A DNA stretch of 64,000 nt from positions 12,276,001 through 12,340,000 of the forward strand of contig CM114273.1 of NCBI GenBank assembly GCA_050084515.1, written 5' to 3'. Positions 1 to 10,542 of this stretch are shown here, one piece after another. Every line of letters starts with the position of its first letter. The first letter of the stretch is position 1. The translations under genes and the position numbers were made by a program. The stretch is from Blasia pusilla (lineage: Eukaryota; Marchantiophyta; Marchantiopsida; Blasiales). Under the pieces are notes generated by a model that was not told the DNA's origin, made no database searches, and saw only the letters and a list, made by a program, of their open reading frames with translations.

Positions 1-990
1 TTCTCAAAGTAGATAGAGTTGGTTGCATTGTTTGACAAAGCGAGTGAGGGAGTTACGTATGCCTTCCTAGATCGAGTGTTGAGTCATTAATGACTCAAAA
101 CCTCAGCTGGCACACCAGCTGAGGTGTTGACAAACCAAGATACATAGTTCTGCGGGGAGTTTCAAGCCTTGTGTGATCAGGCACTGATCGACCACCGCAC
201 TACTTCACGAGATCATTCTGAGGCAGATGGACTAGCGGAGCAGGTTGTGCAGACGGTCAAGCGAGGACTACGCAAGTTTGACTTGCAAAGAGGTCATCTA
301 GGAGATTGCGACATTCAGTTGCCGTGGTTGGCGATGGGATATAGATTCAGAAGGCAAGCATCCTTAGCGTCTTTCTCACCGTACTTGTTGCTTTATGGCT
401 GAGAGCTAGATTTACCAGCGGCCATTTGTTGAGATACTGGTGAGGTGTTGAACCTTGATGACCCAGCTGTATGGATGTGAGCATGTTTTGAGAGGGCTGA
501 GTTGTTTTGGAGAGTGATGTCCATGGCGTTTGAGAACTTGACGATTGTGCAACATCGGGATACGTTGAGGTATGCGACTATTCGGGGAGGTGGTTATCGA
601 CCTACTATCCAAATGTTTCATCAGGGAGACTATGTCTACTTGCAGTAGACGGCACCCACAATGTTGGATGTGACTACAGGGCGCACAATCTTGAGAGTGA
701 GTGAGGTTTTTCCATTCGATGTTCTCTTATTGGAGGGACGTGATGGTATGGTTTGGAAGGACCAAGTGTGTAACTGTGCGCCATATCATCTTCTGAACAT
801 TGACGGTACACTTGATCTGAGCTTAGCAATAGTTCCTGTAGGCTTGCGGTGTATGTTGTGTGGTTCCGCCCGTGGTGCACTCACTATGCTAGTCTGTGAT
901 GGGTGTTCGAGAGGATGGCATGTGGCATGTTTGACGCCACCTCTCACTAGGGTTCCTCAGGGACGATGGATGTATCCCAGATGTACATAG
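1..990 (+). pseudogene. Ty3/gypsy integrase C-terminal part with PHD-like finger (decayed)
   Basis: One reading frame (starting at base 1) can be followed from the window edge to the stop at 988-990. It shows the end of an integrase core (an ALIDHRTTSRDH stretch near 180-213, then ADGLAEQVVQTVKRGLRK and LPWLAMGYRF) followed by the usual post-core region (RDTLRYATIRGGGYRP near 555-605). At 847-987 comes a cysteine-rich segment (CMLC, LVCDGCSRGWHVACLTPPL, YPRC) that fits a C4HC3 PHD finger. The frame is interrupted by stops near 10, 88-93, 145, 400, in the 420s and 470s, and in the 640s. Several look like CGA-to-TGA or CAG-to-TAG changes. The integrase would insert element cDNA; a PHD finger normally reads histone H3 tails, so a targeting role is inference. 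The 5' part of the element lies outside the window. The copy is dead. Confidence 0.85.
79..124. repeat. Two adjacent perfect palindromes inside the integrase
   Basis: Bases 79-98 are a 20-bp perfect palindrome (TTGAGTCATT and its complement). Bases 101-124 form a hairpin with 10-bp arms CCTCAGCTGG/CCAGCTGAGG and a CACA loop. Both fall where the integrase reading frame should run on uninterrupted, and they introduce two stops. The extra sequence reads as an inverted copy of the neighbouring integrase bases, so it looks like a local template-switch insertion and not a regulatory site. Confidence 0.7.
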
Positions 991-1160
991 AGTAGGTAGT
1001 TCTACATTTTGACTTATATCTGTGACATGGATGATAAGAAGGCGACTAAAAATGGGGCCACATGAGCACCCGGCCTTCTTGCTCTTAGCGTCCGAGAGAT
1101 GTATGTCATAGTAGGTTGGGATAGATGGCTATCTGGAGTTAGAGGGACCTAACCACCAAC

Positions 1161-1831
1161 TAGGGGGGTGATAGGAAATATTTTGGTACTTCTTATCTTG
1201 TTGTTTGGATGCCATGATTTAGCATGGGATCGCTCGTGTTTGTGTATGTTCGGTGACAGCGATGTATGTTGTGTAGCAATGTGTATGCGCATGACAATAT
1301 GTCATGTGTATGTCACGTCTTTTAGGATAGATCAGTGAGATGTAATAGAGCGCCTTTGTGAGTAGTGGAGGACATGCTCAGTAGAGTAGAGGATGACCTA
1401 CTAAGGCCCCTGGAAACCTGAGAGAGTAGGTTTCCCCTTCGTTTCGGCTCATTTGGAGCCATATTGAGGAACTTACTATTTTAGGTAAGTACCATTTTGA
1501 ATATATGATCAACTTTATATTTTTGGTAAGTGGCCCTTGACCTCCTACATCAGGTCAAGAGCCAAGGAGGTGAGTTGGGATCATAGGTTACCATGGAGAG
1601 AGCTTAGGAGAGGGGAGGGGTATACCTCAAGGAGAGAGAGCTTGAGAGCTCATTCTCTCTTTGTTGAACCTCTTGGCATGAGGCGACGGAGCTATGGTCT
1701 TGATTGCCTTGTGTGTGTAATCCAAGCCTCTCATTAGGAGAGTGGGTTTGGTTTGACATTGAGAGAGACATATGAGAGTGCACACATGTGAGAACTATGG
1801 TGTTGTGAGAGAGATTAGATCTTATTTTAAT
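1161..1831 (+). mobile_element. Probable polypurine tract and 3' LTR of the gypsy element
   Basis: A purine tract AGGGGGG (1162-1168) lies about 170 bp after the end of the polyprotein and is followed directly by TG at 1169-1170, as expected at the start of a 3' LTR. Sequence from about 1172 to 1310 recurs at about 1832-1966, so the unit 1169-1831 (about 660 bp) behaves like one LTR followed by the beginning of a second. No 5' LTR is visible for comparison, and the CA end was not identified. LTR assignment is therefore an inference from position, purine tract and the direct repeat. Confidence 0.45.
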
Positions 1832-1966
1832 TGGAGATATTTTAGTACTTCTTGTCTCATTGTTTGAATGCCATGAGTTAGCATGGGATCGTGCGTGTTT
1901 GTGTGTGTGTTCGGTGACAGCAATGTATGTTGTGTAGCGATGTGTATGCATACGAAACATGTCCTA
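1832..1966 (+). repeat. Direct repeat of 1172-1310 (second LTR start)
   Basis: This stretch matches 1172-1310 with scattered substitutions (shared: TAGTACTTCTTGTCTCATTG-like start, GCATGGGATCG, GTTCGGTGACAGC, ATGTATGTTGTGTAGC). The repeat spacing is about 660 bp. It could be the head of a tandem second LTR left by recombination between LTRs, or of a nested solo LTR. After 1966 the similarity stops. Confidence 0.6.
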
Positions 1967-2187
1967 TTGAATGTACGCTTCCGCAACACTAAGATAGACG
2001 TTTGAGGAGAGTAGACGCACGACATTTGCGGGGCAGACATTGTTAGTTCCATGTGGGGTTACATGGATTTTTGACAAAAATACTCGTAGGAGGTGATCCT
2101 GAGGATATTAATTGTGGGATCACGTTTACATGGAACTATATACCATTATAAAATAAATGAAACCCTTGGCTTTAGTGAAGATTTGTG

Positions 2188-3613
2188 CTAATGCATCAAG
2201 GTGTTTAAGGAATCATCTCCATCATTTTGAAGAAAATTGATGATGCGCAAGGAGATATTTATGACTATTTTACATCGCGATGTTGTTTGCATGGTGGAAA
2301 GGTTATTGGAGGATCCACCACGTTGCATCCATCCATATTGGAATGGTAGGCACCTTGAAATTGGTTGCGAGCATGCCATGCCTTGAAGCAGGGCTAGTTT
2401 AGAAGAGTTGGAAAAGATCAGATGTCTCGCGATAACATCAAATATCGTCCACCTTGTGGTTTCCCTTCTTTGTATCATGGAGACTGTCAACAAGCGTGAG
2501 ATTTTTCATACCAACTTTCATGCTAAGAATATTTTCATCCATTTTGGATCCAACTCAAACCCGTACATCAAGGTGGAGATTGGGGAAATGCTATGTGGGA
2601 TGATGAGTCCTTAGAGTCACCTCATAGATGGTGGTAGCATGATGTTGGCCCCAACACCTTTGAATCCCAACACACAAGTATAAGATCTTCCCAATTGGAT
2701 GAAGGCAATCGCTGTAACTTAAGGAGGGGCCCTCACGCCAAACCATTGGCCCAAATGCATGATCTGTTTCAACCCCATTACCGTAGAAGGTTGCTATGTG
2801 ACAAGCACATGCAAAGCTTGATATTGGCATCCATTTATTGTCTTCAAAAGGCCATGTTACTATCTCCGAACTGTCCAACTTGTAGACAAGCTTGGTGAGA
2901 AAGATTTTATCATCTTTTTGGCATATCTTTCCGCGTTCTTGATAGCAAAGTACCACCTATGCAGCGAACCCAAGAGCAAGAAAATTTCACTTTCAGTTGG
3001 GACATCGTAGCCCCTTATCCAACTACAACCCTGAAGTGAACATAGATGGGGTGGTTCACGCTGAAATCCCTCATCAGCAAAGGATTGATCGAGGTATGCG
3101 AGCGTGGTTGGTTCATTAACATGTACGATCGAGGAGACCTTATTCATGGAACTGCCATAGATCTCCAAAATCGAGAGGCAAAAAAATTATTTTTTGTTGA
3201 GGGGTTGAATCCACAAGAAGTTCGGGACGCCCTTAACACATCTCAATAACTTGTGTTAAACCATCATCAAAATCCATTGATGGATGACCTTGTCTTGAGG
3301 AGACTCAAATTGATTCTGCGACCTTTCTTACAGCAAGATATTCTTCAAAGGATGGAAGAGGGATATCCTCGTTGGAACATACCATTATCCTCGTTGAATG
3401 CAAGAGGAACTCTATGGATTCTTTGAGAGAGATTGGGAGATGTTTCCAACACAACCAACACAGGAAACAGATGATGGTGAACCCGGTGTTGAGTTGGAGA
3501 GGACTATTCCAGGTGGAGAGGGGACGCGCATGACTAGAGATGCGGGAAGAGAAGAAAGAGTTGGTGAAACGTCTTCACCGGTGTTACATATATCAGATGA
3601 TGAATCAGATTAG
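2188..3613 (+). pseudogene. Decayed kinase-like plus RING-finger remnant
   Basis: No intact gene is present, but coding-like pieces follow each other on the plus strand. Around 2495-2575 a frame reads HTNFHAKNIFIHF followed by NPYIKVE, resembling a kinase catalytic loop (H-x-[ND]-x-H-x2-N). One frameshift later, GAT-TGG-GGA at 2578-2586 gives D-W-G in the place of DFG. At 2756-2815 another frame reads CMICFNPITVEGCYV and STCK, and a shifted frame ends NCPTCRQAW at about 2870-2896. Together these look like a split RING finger. Short open pieces at 3046-3249 and 3398-3613 (acidic tail ending HISDDESD) may be its C-terminus. Family and function are unknown to me. At least two frameshifts and several stops make it a pseudogene, possibly transposon-borne. 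Confidence 0.35.
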
Positions 3614-3619
3614 ATAGAA

Positions 3620-5490
3620 TGAGTTCATATTTATACATTTGTAATGTACATAAGTATGAGGTTCCTCTCAATCGAGATGTTTTGTGGGGTCCCACTTATT
3701 TGTTAAAAATATTTTTTCAAAATATTTCACTTAGGAGACTTGTGAATATGAGCCAATCATGAATGTTGTCCATGAAGTGAGTTCATAAAATGAATCAAAG
3801 TTTTCTCTAGGGTTATAAGTCCTTGGGTAAGGTGGAAGGTACAATGATTGAAAGGTTTGTTTGATATAAATTTAATTATTTTATTTATCAAATTTAAAAA
3901 AATTTCATAGTTTCGAACATTTTTTACTTATACTCGATGTAAGGAGATCTGATTAATTATTTTAAAAAACAAGGAATATCCAAGAAGTCTATTTTTTTCC
4001 AATGGGCCTACATTAAAGTGAAAAGTAGAACAAGTGGAATGATTTAATCATTACAATATTAAAAAGGATTTGAAAATTATGAATTGAAAATTTGAAAAAA
4101 AACTATTTCATATTTCTATATTATAGTTAGAGACCCTATATGTACAATAAGAGAAACTAGTATGATGTCCGTAGGATGCATCCGTGACACAATTTTCTCA
4201 ATAGAAGAGCCTTAAAAAAAGAGGTGTCAATAATAGTTTTTTGAAATTATACTTAAATTTTGAAATTATATTTGATTAAAATAATTTTAAAATAATTTCC
4301 AATTATTTAAATCTTAAAAGAGTAAGAAATTTTCACCTTTGAATAATACCCATCTCCTCTAAATGATTTCACTCCTCCGTAAAAGTTCCAACAATAACTA
4401 TTCTTCCCCTTCCACTTTTCCCACCAAAATAATTACACTCTTTCCTCCAAAATAACATTCACCAAAAAAATTCTTAGTTAATTTTAATTAATGAAATCAA
4501 TTTTCTTTTCCCAAAATATCACATATGAATTAATGAGATTATTTTAAAAAATAATCAGATTATTCATTTAAAATTATAATCATAATTTCTGTTTTCAAGA
4601 ATATTATAAGAGTAAAATCATTCCACTATTCTAAGCAATTAAAATCCTCCATTCAAATTTAAATGATCTTCCAATACTCTAGGTTATTTTACCCTTTCCT
4701 AAACTTTAGACAAAATCTACTCCTTCTCCATTAAAATTTATTTTCCTTTTCCATGAAATATGAATTCAGGTAAAAATTCTAAATTTTTGGTTATTTATGA
4801 TAATTATTCCACTTTATTAATACTAGTAATATTTTTGCCCATTAATACGATGCACCGACTGAGATGATTGGGAATGAAAGACTCACATATGAAGGAAGAT
4901 AATGTGAAATTATTGGATATATGGTGAATAAAGTTTAATTATTAAATACATGAAAAAATAGAATTTTCTTAAATAGATATAATTTGGCTCAAGAAATTTT
5001 TTGAAATTATTTCCTTTATCTTTTTTGGAAAATAATTTATCCCTTTCCCAATCCCCGTCTTTCAGTAAAAGGAAATCACTTTTTTGATGATTTTTTTCCC
5101 AAAAGAGGTATTAACTTTTTCTCTCAATCTTTGCTCAATCTAACTTGAAAATTTTTAAAATATAGAAATAATATGCCTTCCATTCCTTTGAAGAATAATT
5201 CTTATCCCATTAGTATCCTATATTATCCTTTTCATTTTTCCCCCAAAAGGAAAATTAATTTTCCCTCAAAATTAAACTTTAAATTAATTTTTCATCATTT
5301 CTTTCACATGAGCCTTGGAAGAATTTTAATTTTTTGAATGAGTAAATATAATATACTCTAGAAAGAGACTCTAGAAGAGTTCTTGTTGAAAGATGTTTGA
5401 ATTTGAAATAATTCTGATTAATTACATCTTATAAATATATAAATAATTATAACATAATATAATAATTATAAATTCACCCATTTATAATAA
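3620..5490. other. AT-rich sequence without recognisable features
   Basis: Long A/T-rich stretch with few CG dinucleotides. I see no conserved protein motif, terminal repeat or RNA gene in it. Confidence 0.6.
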
Positions 5491-5493
5491 TTT

Positions 5494-8400
5494 GGCACAC
5501 ATGATCCCCAAGGTGCATGAATCTCTCTTGCAAAGTTTCAAGCAAAATAAAATTGTGAACAAAATCAAAAAAAATTGCTAAGTCATTTTTGGACCTACGC
5601 CATTAAACTTTAAATGAAAAAGGGGTCTTTTCATTTTTCATCTTGTCCAACTATGTCATCTTGAGCTGAAATTTCCACACATGATCAAAAGCTCAAAAAT
5701 TGATAACTCATTTTTGGACCCGCGCCATTAAACCTTCTATCAAAATAGGATATTTTCATTTTTCATCTTGTCCAACCATCTCATTGTGAGGTGCAATTTG
5801 GTACACATGATCCCCAAGGGGCATGTTTCTCTCTTGCAAAGTTTCAAGTAAATTGGACTCGTAACCAAAAGCACAAAAATTAATAACTCATTTTTTAAAT
5901 CCGTGCTCTTAAACCTTCAATGAAAAGAAGGTCTTTTCATTTTCCATCTTGTCCAAGTATCTCATCTAAATCGTTATTTTGGTACATATGATCCCCAAGG
6001 TCCATGCAGAATTCTTGCAAAGTTTCAAGAAAAATGGAGTTTAGACCAAAAGCACAAAAATTGCTGACACATTTTTTAACATGCATCCTTAAACCTTCAA
6101 TGAAAAGAAGGTATTTTCATTTCCCATCTTGTCCAACTATCTCATCTTAAGCTGAAATTTTGTACAAATGATTTCCAAGATGCATGTAACAATCTTGCAA
6201 AGTTTTAAGTAAAATGGAGTTTTGACCAAAAGCTCACAAATTGCTAACTCATTTTTTAAGCCCACGCCCTCAAACCTTCAGTGAGAGAAGGTCTATTCAT
6301 TTTCCATTTTCTCCAACTATCTCATCTTGAGCTGAAATTTTTAAACATGATCCCCAAGGTGCATGTAGCACTCTTGCAAAGTTTCCAAAAAAGTAGAATT
6401 ACGACCAAAAGCTCAAAAATTTCTAAGTCATTTTTGGATCCGCGCCATGCATTAAACCTTCTATCAAAATGGGATCTTTTCATTTTTCATCTTGTCTAAC
6501 TATCTCATATTGAGCTAAGATTTGGTACACATGACCCCAAGGTGTATGTTGTACTCTTGAATTTTTTAAAAATAAGGAATTGTGACCAAAAGCTCAAAAA
6601 TTTTGAACTGAGTTTTGAATCCGCACCATTAACCCCTTTATCAAAATAGGATCTTTTCACTTTTCATCTTGTCTAACTATCTCATCTGGAGCTAACATTT
6701 GGTCAACATGATCCCCAAGGTGTATGTAGCACTCTTGAAAAATTTCCCAAAAAATGGAGTTGTGACCAAAAGCTCAAAATTTTCTAACTCGTTTTTGGAT
6801 CCGTGCCATTAAACCCTTTATCAAAATGGGATTTTTTCATTTTTCATCTTGTATAACTATCTCATCTAGAGCTAAGATTTGGTACATATGATTCCCAAGG
6901 TGTATGCAGATATCTTGCAAAATTTCAATCCAAATATAGTTGTGAAACAAACCTAAAAAATTGCAATTTCATTTTTGGACCCGCGCCCTTACACCTTCAA
7001 TGAAATGAAGGTCTTTCAAGAGAGCTACATGCACCTTGTTCACGACTCCACTTACATGAAATTTGGTACACATGATCCTCAAGGTGTATGTAGCACTCTT
7101 GCAAAGTTTCAAGAAAAATGGAGTTGTGACCAAAAGCTCAAAAATTACTAACTCCTTTTTTCAACCTAAGCCATTAAACCTTGAATGAAAAGAAGATCAT
7201 TTCCTTTTCTAACTTTTTCCAACTCTCTCATCTTGAGCTTACGTTTTGTACACATGATCCCCAAGATGCATGTAGTACTCTTGAAAATTTTCAATAAAAA
7301 TGGAGTTGTGACCAAGAGCTCAAAAATTGCTAACTCATTTTTTAAACGCGCTTAATCTTAAACCTTCAATGAAAAGAAGATCTTTTCATTTTCCATTTTT
7401 TCCAAATATCTCATGTTGAGTTTAATTTTGGTACATATGATCCCCAAGGTGGATGTAGCACTCTTGAAAAGTTCAAGAAAAATAGAGTTGTGACCAAAAG
7501 CTCAAAAAATTGCTATCTCATTTTTGGACCCACGCCCTTAAACCTTTTACAAAAATGGGGTCTTTTCATATTTCATCTTGTGCAACTATCTTATATTGAG
7601 CTGAAGTTAGGTACATGTGATCCCCAAGGTGCATGAAGCACTCTTACAAAGTTTCAAACAAAATAGAGTTGTGAAAAAAATCTCAAAATTTACTAACTCA
7701 TTTTTTGAACTTGCGCCCTTAAACCTTGTATCAAAAGCTCAAAAATTGGTAACTCATTTTTTAAACCCGTGCCCTCAAACCTTCAATGAAAAGGTCTTTT
7801 CCTTTTCCATCTTGTCAAAGTATCTTATCTTGAGTTGAAATTTGGTGCACATGATCCCCAAGGTGCATATAGCTTCCTCAAAAAATTTCAAGCAAAATGG
7901 ATTTGTGATCAAAAGCTCAAAAATTGCTAACTCATTTTTTAAACCCTCGTCCTTAAACCTTCTATCAAACTGGGGTCTTTTCATTTTTCATCTTGTCCAA
8001 TTATTTCATCTTGAGCTGAATTTTTTACACATGATCCCCAAGGTGTATGTAGCTTCTTTGAAAATTATCAAGAAAAATGGAGACACGACCAAAAGCTCAA
8101 AAATTGCTAACTCATTTTTGGACATACGTCATTAAACCTTCTATCAAAATAGGGTCTTTTCATTTTTCAGCTTGTCCAATTATCTCATCTTGAGCTGAAA
8201 TTTGGTGCATATGATCCCCAATGTGCATTAAACTCCCTTGCAATGTTTAAAGAAAAATAGAGTCTTGAAAAAAACTCAAGTATTACTAATTCATTTTTTT
8301 GAACCTGCGCCCTTAAATCTTCTAACCAAATGGGGTCTTTTCATATTTCATCTTGTGCAACTATATGAATTTGAGCTGAAATTTGGTACACATGATCCCC

Positions 8401-8808
8401 AAGGTGCATGAAGCACTCTTGCAAAGTTTCAGAAAAATGGAGTTATGACCAAATGCTCAAAATTTACTAACTCATTTTTTGAACTCGCGCCCTTGAACAT
8501 TCTATCAAAATGGGGTCTTTTCATTTTTCATCTTGTCCAACTTTCTCTTCTTGAGCTCCAATTTAATAAAAATGATCCCCAAGGTGCATGTAGTACTCTC
8601 ACAAGGTTTCAAGCATAATGGAATTTTCACCAAAAGCTCAAAAATTGCTAACTCATTTTTTAAACCCGCGCCCTCAAACCTTCAATGATAAGGTCGTTTC
8701 ATTTTCCATCTTGTCCAAGTATATGATCTAGAGCTGAATTTTGGTACATATGAGCCCCAAGTTAACTCCTTTTTTAAACCTGTGCTCATAAACATTCAAT
8801 GAAAATAA
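5494..8808. repeat. Diverged ~180-bp tandem satellite array
   Basis: The anchor GATCCCCAAGGTG (with variants) begins at 5513, 5809, 5990, 6170, 6349, 6533, 6710, 6890, 7074, 7256, 7439, 7619, 7853, 8033, 8213, 8394, 8574 and 8752. Most steps are 177-184 bp; two longer steps (296 and 234 bp) contain partial monomers. Each monomer runs through CAAAGTTTCAAG, GACCAAAAGCTCAAAAATTG, CTAACTCATTTTT, CCTTCAATGAAAAG, CATTTTCCATCTTGTCC and CTCATCTTGAGCTG. Monomers differ by many substitutions, so this is an old, unhomogenised array. Open frames in it are by-products of the repeat. The length is near one nucleosome repeat, as in many plant centromeric or heterochromatic satellites, but no centromere claim can be made from this. 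Confidence 0.9.
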
Positions 8809-9742
8809 TCTGTCGAGCGAATACACATCGCTGCCAAAATACATCGGTTGTCATGCACACACACGTCTAAGATCCATCTAGCTATGAATCCTAACATCTC
8901 TACACATGAAAAATTAGAAAAACCCTATAAAAGTTGAATATGCACTCTTAACTTTGATGAAATCTGCAATCAATTGTGCTTCATCCAAATAGCCATATTC
9001 GTGAATTAGCTACACACTATTGTAATAGTAAGAGAAAGTGTACACAAGGACTCCCAAAATATGTGTGATCTTCCTTATTGATAGCTCCTAGCCCATTCTT
9101 CAAGAGAGAATCTAGGCTCAATACATACAAGCCGCATCATATCACGGATCCCAATACGAGTATGCAATCCTAAGGAGATGAGCTCGAAATGAGCTTCATC
9201 TGAGGTATATCCCCCTGGCACCTCCTTGGGTGACCTGTACACACAGGTCACCTTCCTTCTAGCAGGTCACTAAAAACTTGTAGTACACATATACTAGCTC
9301 CCTAACAACTACACATGTGGTCCCCTCATGAGACCAAGTACCAACTAACCCATAATCCTATAGGTCCAAGTGGAAGGTCAACCTTTCCAAGGTTTCCACT
9401 CCTCATAAAGGGAAGCGTGACCTACAAGATCCCTCTAAGGCCTCCATACTATCTCACCCTACGCCTCATCTACCATGACAAAGATCATTTCATTTTCTAT
9501 CTTGTCTATTTTTTATCTTTTTTCATAGAATACATATTTAACTAAATGTGCAATAAAATCTTTGTTCAAAAAAATCAAACATTCCAATTTTACCATCAAT
9601 ATGAAAATCATTGCTTTATTAGCAAGAATGTTACAAAAAGGAATGTCTTCAAAATGACATTGTGTCAATAGTCTTTACAAAACAAGTTTGCTACAACTAT
9701 TTACTAATCCGTTTCACTAAAGTCATTAATTACTCTACTAGT
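8809..9742. other. Unassigned sequence between satellite and hAT remnant
   Basis: Mixed AT-rich sequence. No protein motif or repeat was recognised. The 3' boundary of the hAT element should lie in here, but I could not find a convincing terminal inverted repeat. Confidence 0.4.
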
Positions 9743-10212
9743 CTAGGTCTTTGGTTGGGTCCGGTGGATTAAGATGTAGGCGGTAATTTGGTGGCTCAAG
9801 AGTTCAAAGTTGTGACGATTTCCTGTTGTAGTTGTTTCATCATCGGAGGAAATGTATGAACTATCCATGCCATGATTGATGGGTTGAGAGTTTGGAACAA
9901 CACGTATGAGAACATCATTATCATTAAGCTCATCAACTAAGTCCACTGTTTCAATGTTCAAAGATTGTGGAGGAGAATCGTATATAGATTCACTAAACTC
10001 AGTGGAATAATTCTAAATTCCTCCTGGTGCGATAATCTGAGGGTAGTAGGTTGTGTTAGCAGAAGTGCTGGGTAGATTCGCTTCTCTTGAAGTTTGTTGT
10101 TTTTGCTCTTCCTCGTGCTCTCGAATCCAATGTTCCATTACATCATCATCTTCGTCTCTTCCTAGCCCCTCTGAGTCAAAGGTTTCAATGTTACCAATAT
10201 GAGTATCCTTCT

Positions 10213-10542
10213 CAAGGTTGCATGTGGACAAAGTCCGTGTTCGTGGACATGTCTATGTCCGCGGACTTATGTCCGTCCTATGGAAGGACTTTTCCGTGTG
10301 GGCCCCATCTTTCCCTTCTTTCTCATTCCCCTTACTTGCCTTCGTGTTCCATACTCCCCCATTTCTTCCTCCCTCCATCTCCACTCCCTCTTTCCTCATT
10401 GCTCCTCTCGTCCTTGCCTTGTCTTCCATCATGGACTAAAAGTGTGGGTCCCACCTCTTGGAACCCACGTTCATGGATATGTCTAGACATGTCCATCCAT
10501 GTCCGTCCTAAGGAAGGACTTATCCGTTTTGGTGCAACCATG
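10213..10542 (+). mobile_element. Non-autonomous hAT-like TIR element, C-rich core, copy 1
   Basis: 330 bp bounded by CAAGGTTGCA (10213) and the inverted end TGCAACCATG (ending 10542). Subterminal motifs GGACAAAGTCC, GGACATGTC and TGTCCGTCCTA(T/A)GGAAGGACTT appear at both ends. Flanking 8-mers ATCCTTCT and ATTCTCCC match at 5 of 8 positions, and all three differences are C/T, consistent with an aged target duplication. The element lies inside the coding tail of the hAT transposase remnant: acidic-tail codons continue on both sides (10566-10680 and 10231-10013 read on the minus strand). Long open frames crossing this region are not genes. Confidence 0.8.

Noticed and set aside
2048-2137. Possible 90-bp MITE bounded by GTTCCATGT/ACATGGAAC
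   Set aside because: Only a 9-bp inverted match, no target duplication seen, and no second copy in the window.
6281-8135. Open frames of 70-97 codons in the satellite
   Set aside because: They repeat with the monomer (KSSKIANSF-like) and are interrupted differently in each copy.
5494-8808. Possible CRISPR-like array
   Set aside because: The repeats are about 180 bp, diverged along their whole length and have no unique spacers; context is plant nuclear DNA.
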